From positions 14,042,994 to 14,106,993 of the forward strand of contig NC_034010.1 of assembly GCF_000346465.2 (NCBI RefSeq): DNA of 64,000 nt, read 5' to 3'. The position numbers and the translations under genes are program-made. Positions 56,002 through 64,000 of this stretch are shown piece by piece (position 1 is the stretch's first letter; every line of letters starts with the position of its first letter). This DNA comes from Prunus persica. Its lineage: Eukaryota > Streptophyta > Magnoliopsida > Rosales > Rosaceae. The notes beneath the pieces were generated by a model. The model did not search any database. It was not told where the DNA came from and was given only the letters and a program-made list of their open reading frames with translations.

Positions 56002-58692
56002 TGTAACACCCCGACTCCAATTTAAATATTTATTTTAAACGATTTAAATAAAATTACGAATTTACCCTTGAGTTAGGGGTAAAATGGTCACTTTCTTCTT
56101 CGGAAGGATTTTTGGACCACGAGTGGTATTTTTGGGTAGTTGGTACCGAGACGATTTCGTAGACATGCGGTAGGCTTGAATCGGGGTTGTAACGAGAAAG
56201 TTACGGGCAAAATAGTGTCAGTGGCAAACTTGTAAATATTTCGAAAAGGGTTAGGGTAAAAATCAGATTTTTCCAGTTTTACCTCACTTTCTCTCTCTTC
56301 CTCCCGATTCTCTCTCTCTCTCCCGCGTCCCTCTTCCTCCTTCTCCGATTTGCAGACGCGGAGCCGCCGCCACAGACCACGGCCAGCCCCGAGACCGGAC
56401 CCAAAACGACCGGCCAGACCTCGCCGACGTCCCCCGATCCATCTCCAGCCGTCAGCCGCCGCCTCGTGGCCGGAAAATACAGATTTCAGGCCGATCCTTG
56501 TCTGAGCTTCCAGTCGATCGTTCTCTCTCCTCCGAGCACTATTTCAGACGGGTGAGGTATGGTTTCTCATTCAATTTTCGAGTTCTAGCTGATGATGGTA
56601 TAGGTATTCATTGATTTTGAGTCTAGAAAACCGATTAGAAATCTAGGTTTTGGGCCGAATTTCAAAATGAAATTCCGGCCAGTTGCCGGCCGAATTGGAG
56701 CTTCTCGTAGTTGAATGAAGTGATCCTGACCTCGAGTAGAAGCTAGGGTAGGAAGGGTGAGCTCGGGTGTGGAGTTTTTCCGTCACCGGAATTACTCTGC
56801 ACACCCACGCGCTGCCGGCCCGTGTGGCGGCGCGTGGGCGAGTCTGGTGAGGATGTAAATTGACCCGATGAGATCCTTAGGTTGTCACGAGCGCATAGGA
56901 ATTCGCGGATCTCGATTCGGATGTCGTTTGGCTATCGAACGGATTTTCGCATATTATGCGTTATCCGGGTTCGATAGGTTCCGACCGTTAGATCTTTCCC
57001 AATTTAAAATGTGTTGTTCTAGGTATTCCTAGGACCGTATGGGACTTCATGAATTCTGAATCGGAGCCCCGGATGTTCCGATTCAAAAATGCAAAGTTTG
57101 CGGGTTAGCGATAACCGTAAAATCGTGAACGCTTCCTAAACCTGTAATGGGACCTTAGGATACCATCTTCGACGTGCACGTATGGGAAATTTGGGGAGTT
57201 AAGCATTTAATTTGTAATTTCCGCTTAGACGTGGTTTTTATATTAATTAACGGTTCGTATCTCGGAATAGGTATCTCGACTGCACGCACGCAGCAAGCAG
57301 GACCTTCACGTGGTCAGGCAGCGAGGGAATACTTGTGAGTGGACTTTGTTTTAATCATATGCCTGGTTTTAATTAATGAAAGATTTTGCATAATGTTTTA
57401 AATGGCTCCTGGATTTTATGTATTATATGCATGAATTAATTTTGATGGGTGTATAGCAATGGGCAATATATTATGAGTTTGGCCTTTTGGGTTTTGAGAG
57501 GGTATTTCATGTATAGATTGTGGGGAAGTACATTTTGATATATATTCTTTTAGAGGAGATATTTGGGTTGTTGGAGAGTGATATGGAAGTATGTGATTAG
57601 AGAGGAGTTGTGGGATTACACTACGTAAGTACCTTCCCCAGTTACTAGTCTCACTCGCGGCGTTGGATGTTCCGGCGGGTGAGACACTTTCCGTATGCGG
57701 CGTTGGATGTTCCGGCGTACGGAAAGACTGTGTATAGAGTTTAGGGTCATCACCATGGCGTTGGATGTTCCGGTGTGTGATGATCCAGTCTGCGCGCGTA
57801 GGACATAGTTTGAGAGCTACACATGGCGTTGGATGTTCCGGTGTGTGAGCTTTGGAGTTTCGTCCCCCGGTTGGACTGCTCATCCCTAGACGCAGGATAG
57901 TACCTGGAAATCCTGCGGACTAGTCAAACGATCCCCCAGTTGGATTGTTTTCCCCGGTACCTAGGTGGTGTGATGAGTATATCGTATAGTATATATTTAT
58001 AGTTATTTATATATGTATTTATATGTACATTTATTGAATATGTATAGTAGTGTGTGAAATGATTTGGTGTTGTTTATTAGTTGACAGGAGTGGTGAGTTT
58101 GAGGGAATGGGGTTCTTTTTGGAAAGAGTTGACTGATGTTTTAGAAGAGTTTTAATGAAACATGTTTTGAGTAGATTAATTATTGGATTGTGAAACTGCA
58201 TGACTTGTGCATTATTTTTACATGGTGGGGTTACTATGTTGTTTTAACTGCAAACCTGTTTTTGTCCACTCACATGTTTTCTATTTTGCGCCCCCCAGCC
58301 AGTAGTTGCTCCTGGAAGTACAAGTGGTGTCTGCAGCGGAGTCAGTGCATCTTTATAATTAAGAACTGTGTAAATTCTTATACTCAACTGTTCTTGTAAT
58401 CTAAATTCAGTAGATGCTCTGTATGCCACGGTAGATTTTTACTTGTGAGGCCGGAGGCCACTCTAGTATGACTTGTGTGTGTTTGAAAGCATGCTGCTGG
58501 TTGGGATTAGTAGTACTGTGTGTTGCAGGTTGAATGAATTTTGTTGGGATTGCTTAAATTGCAGGGGAGACTCTGCCAAAATTTTGGTAGAAAGTCTCGG
58601 TTATTAAGTAGGTGGGCCCGGCATCGGGAGGATGTCGGGATCAAGACGGGGTCCGCCTCGGTCTTTGGGAAATTCCGGGGCGGGTCCTGTCA
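56002..58692 (+). mobile_element. Solo LTR (2,691 bp) with ACTAA target duplication
   Basis: Starts TGTAACACCCCGACTCC, ends GGGGCGGGTCCTGTCA. ACTAA stands at 55997-56001 and 58693-58697. Removing it restores the transposase frame. It is the plus-oriented relative of the LTR at 12099-15066: a CT-rich run near 56285-56345, GGGTGAGGTATGG, the CGCGCTGCCGGCCCG block and a degenerate minisatellite. Confidence 0.95.
57650..57875. repeat. Degenerate minisatellite in the solo LTR
   Basis: Four shorter units, each with GGCGTTGGATGTTCCGG(C/T)G, spaced about 50-70 bases. They are shorter and more diverged than the 92-bp units of the other LTRs. Confidence 0.8.
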
Positions 58693-59344
58693 ACTAAAGC
58701 TTATTGAGGGCACTTTCAATGAACAATATTCAAGAATTTGGGATTATTGTGAAGAATTAAGGAACACTAATCCAAGAACCATAGCAATGGTTAAGTGTGA
58801 TTCCCAAGAACAGTTGGGGGCAACCAGAGTTTCAAAGGTTATATGTTTATTTAGGAGCTGCTAAAGAAGGCTTCAAAGCTGGATGCAGGCCCATTATAGG
58901 TTTAGATGGGTGCTTTTTGAAGAGTGTTTATGCAGGGCAACTGTTAATTGCAGTGGGTATAGATGCCAACAATGAAATCTGGGTGATTGCATATGCAGTT
59001 GTGGAATCAGAGTGCCAGGATTCTTGGATTTGGTTTCTGGAGCTTTTGGTTAAGGATTGTGAGATTGTTAATCAATTTGGCTTCACCTTTATATCTGACA
59101 AACAAAAAGGTTTACTGCCTGCTTTTGAACAAGTGGTCCCTAATTGTGACCACAGCTTCTGTGTAAGACACTTTTTTACCAACTACTCCATGAAGTTCGA
59201 AGCAAAAGGCTTGAGAGACAAGTTTTGGGAAGCATCATATGCAACCACTATCCCCCACTTTACAAGGGCCATGGAAGAACTTAAAATACTGTCCAAGGAT
59301 GCATATCAATGGCTCACCACTCTACATAAATCACTAGATAAACC

Positions 59345-60145
59345 CTCACGAGGAATACACAGCACACCACCCATGCCAAGTCTCCTAATCAAACCTCCCA
59401 TTTGGACAACAATCATTAGAGTCTAAGCAAGAAAAGTAATATCTGGCTTCATCTCCTGAAAAAGATTCTTGAGATTACGGAACTTACGAAGGTTGTCAAA
59501 CCCCTATACTTTCCATCTTAACACAAACATGACGGTGGTAGAGGGGCTTCTCAAACTACCAATATAAAAAAACAGATGTCGTAACCGCCAAGGACGAGGA
59601 ACCTACCGACGCGAAGGCAAAAAAGAGCCGTCAAGGTTACCACATCAAAGACAACCACCATGAAGAGTTGTCGTACAGAGGAGAAACCTACCCAGAATAT
59701 CAAAAAGGGGAAGAAAGCGAACGACATCAATAACCCAAATCAACATACCAAGTGTAGCCAAAAAGGTGGAGAGGGAGCAGCAAAAAACAACAATAGTGAG
59801 GATGGTAGGGCAACAAAACCCTAACCATGGACCCCATATCGCTGAAGCGAACGAGCAACAGCGCGAAGCCAAAAGGAAAAAGACGATACTCGAGGAAACA
59901 AACGCCCAGAATCTGAGTGAGATAGAAACGCCGCCAGCACCCTGGAATCAAAACAATGAGAGAATACATCGACTCAACGTGGAAGGAAACCCAACCCTAA
60001 TTTTTTCGCTCGGCTTTCCTCGTTATCGAGAGAGTGACCCCCTTTACTTCCCCTGCAAGTCGATGACTAGCTCGGCAAGTATGATGCTTATTGATTCAAT
60101 TAGTTGTATGTTGTTGTCATAACTTATAAAATTGTGGGACATATA
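59345..60145. other. Spacer, no gene recognised
   Basis: Between the MULE pseudogene and the copia LTR. A short frame near 59766-60120 has no recognisable domain. It could contain the MULE's 3' end, which I could not define. Confidence 0.4.
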
Positions 60146-60659
60146 TGTTAGAATTCATAACTTATTGATTTCTTTTCTTTTTTTTTCTAAAATAAAATCT
60201 TTAGAAATATAGAATACTGTTTAAGAATACAAAAACATACAACAACTACTTAATTAAATAGTGTTTCCTATTATTGTACAAAAACATTGTTGATAACAAC
60301 AAACTTTCTAACCTAACATGTAAACCATATTGGACTTTATTAGTGTTGTACAATTAGTACGTTCCACCATAAATAAAAAATTATGAATTGACATCGTATT
60401 GTAACTTAATCAAGTCGAAGAAACTCATGTCTTTAATATTGAGATGAATTAAATTGGTTATGCATTTATGAGGTACTAAGGGGTTTTCATATTCCATATA
60501 AACTCGGACACTTAATAAATCGGGTCAATGGAGCACACCCGTGTTTGCCAACAACTCTCCGATGCCTAAGTCAATAAAAGGGGTTTCGGAAGATGCAGCA
60601 AAAACTGAATAGACTGAGTTTTCTCTCACGGGGAGAGCTGGGTGGCCGAAGCCATGTGG

Positions 60660-60720
<61 letters not shown>

Positions 60721-61190
60721 GTGAGGGAGAGAGAGGGAGAAAGAGAGAGTTCTCTAAGGTTTTAGAATTACCTCAAGTGTGACGAGATGCCATCTAGTTA
60801 TAACCCCCTTGTTTGGCTAGGGTTTGAAGAATAATCTCTATTTAATTAGGATTATTCTAACCCAAAAATAGGTGATAGGATAGATCAAGGGCATTTGCTG
60901 GAAATTGGATCCTTGAGTTGGGGAGATATTTCTGTCTTAAATTAACGATAAGTGCCTAATTAAATGAGATTTAATTAGCACAATTAATTGACCTCAGAAG
61001 TATTGTGCAAACCACTAAGCAACTAACTTAGTCTCCTACCACGTTAATAAGTTTGTAAAACGTGGGCTACAATTTTATCTCTTTCTGTTATTTTGTAAGG
61101 CTATATAGCCAACCAAGTTGTTTAGTTGAATAAGACGATATTCTCCAAGTTTGTTTATGTTTCCTAAACATACACAAAGAGTTTCTAACA
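60146..61190 (+). repeat. 5' LTR of a Ty1/copia element, about 1,045 bp
   Basis: Starts TGTTAGAA and ends TTTCTAACA (inverted termini). A primer site and a copia-type gag follow at once. A (GA)n microsatellite is at about 60662-60716. The start is inferred from the terminal motif; I see no flanking duplication because the 3' part of the element is missing. Confidence 0.65.
60662..60716. repeat. (GA)n microsatellite
   Basis: An uninterrupted GA run of about 55 bases within the copia LTR, followed by more GAGAGG-type repeats to about 60750. Likely length-variable. Confidence 0.9.
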
Positions 61191-61192
61191 AT

Positions 61193-61204
61193 TGGTATCA
61201 GAGC
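61193..61204 (+). promoter_or_regulatory. Primer-binding site of the copia element
   Basis: TGGTATCAGAGC, two bases after the LTR end, complementary to tRNA-iMet. Confidence 0.85.
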
Positions 61205-61267
61205 TCCTTCACAGGGGCCTAATTGGTTTTCAGAGCAGCAGTCTTCTATGTTCTTTATGACAAGATT

Positions 61268-61594
61268 ATGGCGACTAAGAGTGGATTTGTGCAACCAGCG
61301 ATTCCGAAATTTGATGGGCATTATGATCATTGGTGTATTCTCATGGAGAATTTCTTGCGTTCGAAAGAATATTGGAGTCTGGTGGAAGATGGAATTCTTG
61401 CAGAAGTAGAAGGAGTTCAACTCACTGAAGCACAGAAGAAGGTCATTGATGATGCAAAGTTGAAGGATATGAAGACGAAGAATTATCTCTTCCAAGCAAT
61501 AGATCTATCGATTTTGGAGACAATCTTGAACAAGGATACAGCCAAATGTATTTGGGATTCCTTGAAGCAGAAATTGAAATTACCTGTAGGATGA
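61268..61594 (+). pseudogene. Truncated copia gag
   Basis: From ATG 61268: MATKSGFVQPAIPKFDG, then HWCILMENFLRSKEYWSLVE and AKCIWDSLKQKLKLPVG, the N-terminal part of copia-type gag (UBN2/DUF4219-like). It stops at TGA 61592-61594 where the DNA changes into an unrelated repeat. The rest of gag and all of pol are absent from the window. Confidence 0.85.
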
Positions 61595-62019
61595 CTAAAA
61601 AAGCCTAGAGGGGGTGAATAGGTCAATTTAAGATTATAATCAATAAACAAAAAATAAACTTCGGTAGCAGGATTGATATGGCTTATCAATCCTGAAACGT
61701 GCTGAACATAAAATAAATGAACACGCAGAGAATTATTTTACGTGGTAAAACCCCGTCTCTAGGAAAAATCTACGGGACTCCTTAGTCTAACACAAATCCA
61801 CTATAGAACGATGATTACAAGAAGTATTCACATACTTATCCTAGACACATTCTACATAGTGTTTACCGACTTCTTCGTAACTCAACTTCTATCACGGGAT
61901 GATCTTCGACACTCCTTATGTTGAATGCAATACTAGTCACGATTGCTTCAAGCTCACCGGAGGAAAACCGCCACAACGATCTTGGTGCCCTCAACTGTAT
62001 GAGTCACCGACATGCATAT
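61595..62019. repeat. Unclassified repeat fragment after the copia gag
   Basis: It begins with a CCTAGAGGGGGTGAATAGGT word, which I recall from dispersed plant retrotransposons, and runs to the LTR at 62020. It contains TTTTACGTGGTAAAACCCCG. I cannot name the family. Confidence 0.35.
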
Positions 62020-64000
62020 TGTAACACTCCGACTCCAAATTTAATCCCTTATTTAAATTATTTATGTGAAATTACAAATTTACCCTTGGGGTAGGGGTAT
62101 TTTGGTCATTTTCTTACCCAAAAGGAGTTTGGGGCAGTGACTAGTAGTTTTGGGAAGGTCGTACTGACATGAGTCCGTAGACACGTAGTGGGCTCGATTC
62201 GGAGTTGAAACGAAGAAGTTACTAGCAAGACAAGTTCAGTGGTAAAACCGTAAATATTTTGAAATGAGATTTTTTATAAAAATCAGATTCTCCCTCTCTC
62301 TCTCTCTCCCTGCGCGCAGAACAGTCCCCTGTTACTGTTCGCTGCGGTGGTTTTTGGGCCACCACCGTCACATCCGGCCACTGCTTGGGGTGGCACCGGT
62401 CCCAAAAGAACTGTGCCATCTTCCTCTTCCCATCCCAACCAATCTCAACCACTGGAACCACCTGTGCTCACCGAAAAATGCAAAAATTCGATCGGTTTTA
62501 ACCCAAAATTCAAGGAGCTCGATCTCTCTCCTCCGGCCACCGATTCAGACGAGTAAGGTATGGATTTCTACCTATTTTCCATGCTATAGCTGATAGTTGG
62601 GTAGGATTACATCGATTTTGAACGTAGGTAACTCGATTTTCGAATTAGATTTCGGCCGATTTTGGGATTGCCATTTCGGGCATTTCCGGTCAGTTTTTGG
62701 GGTAGGTCCAAGAACAAAAGTGGCTCCAAATATGGTGTTATACCTAGGGTAGGAGTTTGGAGCCCTGGTTTTGAGATTTTCCAGCGATGCGTAATCGCTT
62801 TGGGCACCCACGCGCTGCCAGCACGTGCGGCGGCGCGTGGGCACTGTATAAAAAGTTGCACTTTGTCTTGATGAGATCCTTAGGTTGTCACGAGTGCGTA
62901 GGATTTCACAGATCTCAATTCGGACGTCGTTTGACTATCGAACGGATATCGCCTATTGCGGGTTATCCGGGTTCGATAGGTTGGGACCGTTGGATGGTCT
63001 CAAATTTAATATATGTTAATCTAGGTATTTCTAGGATCTTGTAGAAATTCACGGATTGTGAATTGGAGCCCCGGATGTTTCGATTTAATAATTTAAAGTT
63101 TGTGTTTTATATTAACCGTCAGATCTGGCGATCATGAGCAATCTGACCGTCCAATCTAAACCAAACTTACAGGACGAGTGTCCTATACCTTGTAGAACCC
63201 ATAGGAACTTTCGGATCGGAATTTGGAGGTCGTGGCCCAGTAGGCCCGTTTGACCAGGGATAGGGTAGTTTGACCCTTGGTTGACCGTGAGTCTCCCGGA
63301 GTAATCTCACCTTCCTAGGGGGATTATCGGGTGCTAAACTATTGTTGAGGTTTACACAATATTAGAAGTAAACTGTATATTTATTTATGTTTGTCAAGGT
63401 ATAAAAGAGAGTCTAAAATGTCAGTTTGAAGTGCTATACGCACTACCTTAGGCACATCCTCGGATTTTGGTTACACTACACGTACCACCCTGTGAAAGTT
63501 AGGTCCCATGTGGCGTAGGTTATCCGGCGTGCGAGCAGGCTCCATACGTGGCGTTGGTTGTACCGGCGTATGGGGAGATCTTGTGATATGATGTCGAGGT
63601 CTCGCGTGTTGAGACAGACCCCATACTTGGCGTTAGTTGTACCGGCGTATGGGGAGATATGTGATAATATGTTGAGGTCGCTCGTGGCGTAGGTTATCCG
63701 GCGTGTCGACAGACTCCATACGTGGCGTTGGTTGTACCTGCGTATAGGGAGATATTGTGATATGATATGCAGGTCTCGCGTGGCGTAGGTTATCCGGCGT
63801 TGAGACAGGCCCCATACGTGGCGTTGGTTGTACCGGCGTATAGGGAGATATTGTGATAGTATGGTATGGTCGCACGTGGCGTAGGTTATCCGGCGTGTTG
63901 ACAGGCCCCATACGTGGCTTTGGTAGTACCGGCGTATGGGGAGATTATGTGAAATACAAAGAAATGAAATAAGGTATTGCCTATGTGTGGAATTGGGTTT
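62020..64000 (+). mobile_element. Large LTR, running off the window
   Basis: It starts TGTAACACTCCGACTCC, as at 56002. Same landmarks in order: CT run near 62287-62308, CGAGTAAGGTATGG, CGCGCTGCCAGCACG block, GTTGACCGTGAGTCTCC, minisatellite. The window ends before the GGGGCGGGTCC terminus. Its class is as for the other large LTRs. It is the closest relative of the fragment at 794-1971. Confidence 0.87.
63500..63948. repeat. Minisatellite in the last LTR, about 92-bp units
   Basis: About five units containing CCATACGTGGCGTTGGTTGTACC and GGCGTATGGGGAGAT with GTGGCGTAGGTTATCCGGCG. It is the reverse complement of the unit at 1268-1725. Confidence 0.92.

Larger units (their letters stand above)
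54450..59340 (+). pseudogene. Mutator-like transposase pseudogene (split by solo LTR)
   Basis: After an acceptor-like ACATACAG, 54452-54935 encodes the N-terminal domain typical of plant MULE transposases (VDWFDYCDKNTMSMIEIDGM, then LGYKDIINYWYSIPGG). An acidic, repetitive stretch follows, then a MuDR DNA-binding-like domain (FEIGMLFTDYKVFRAAVREH, then CGDLNCEWM) up to about 55780. 55790-56001 and 58698 onward are continuous once the solo LTR is set aside (AKDKAL then KLIEGTF, same frame). The catalytic part at 58816-59330 (YLGAAKEGFKAGCRPIIGLD, FISDKQKGLLPAF, CDHSFCVRHFF) is MULE-type. Stops near 54933, 55013, 55228, 55475, 55776, 55829 and 55971, and a frameshift near 58800, make it dead. 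Element ends were not found. Confidence 0.88.

Noticed and set aside
59766..60122. 118-residue frame after the MULE pseudogene
   Set aside because: No domain recognised, and the composition looks like random non-coding DNA.

Overview
This window is nuclear DNA of a flowering plant. The genes have introns, there is a cluster of LRK10-like receptor kinases with GUB_WAK-type ectodomains, and nearly everything else is plant transposable elements (CACTA, hAT, Mutator-like, Reina-type chromovirus, copia, large solo LTRs). The repeat set would fit a woody eudicot, perhaps Rosaceae, but I cannot prove the species.

Layout. 1-21.6 kb is a tandemly duplicated receptor-kinase segment. The only intact kinase gene (16757-19119, +) is followed by a minus-strand kinase pseudogene (20.1-21.2 kb). 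A second copy of that minus-strand pseudogene and its flank lies at 1-330 plus 11293-15698. That copy has been split by a 10.96-kb CACTA transposon (331-11292) and a 2.97-kb solo LTR (12099-15066). The unsplit copy at 20-21.5 kb preserves both empty target sites, so both insertions and their target-site duplications can be read directly. The CACTA carries one seven-exon gene (Transposase_24-like region, then a Glu/Lys-rich linker, then a Ulp1/C48 protease with its catalytic triad) and a captured fragment of proteasome subunit RPN6. Its non-coding DNA, introns included, is filled with CGACG-core repeats.

22.8-31.3 kb holds repeats: a Cassandra-like 5S-containing LTR fragment, a truncated large LTR, a broken RNase H domain, a block of degenerate tandem repeats and a non-autonomous hAT with a perfect 8-bp duplication. 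31.3-42.4 kb is a head-to-head pair of receptor-kinase pseudogenes. The plus-strand one is split by a 7.4-kb element that is almost entirely a giant imperfect hairpin (arms about 3.2-3.5 kb).

45.8-47.2 kb is an intact single-exon methyltransferase gene (METTL13-like), the clearest housekeeping-type gene here. 48401-53900 is a very young Reina-type chromovirus: I see one difference between its 424-bp LTRs, and gag and pol lie in the same frame separated by two stop codons. 54.4-59.3 kb is a Mutator-like transposase pseudogene split by another solo LTR. 60.1-61.6 kb is the 5' end of a copia element. 62.0 kb to the end is another large LTR running off the window.

Functionally, the host content is one expressed-looking receptor kinase that lacks five codons of kinase subdomain IX, one methyltransferase, and decayed kinase relatives. 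The rest records successive, mostly nested insertions.
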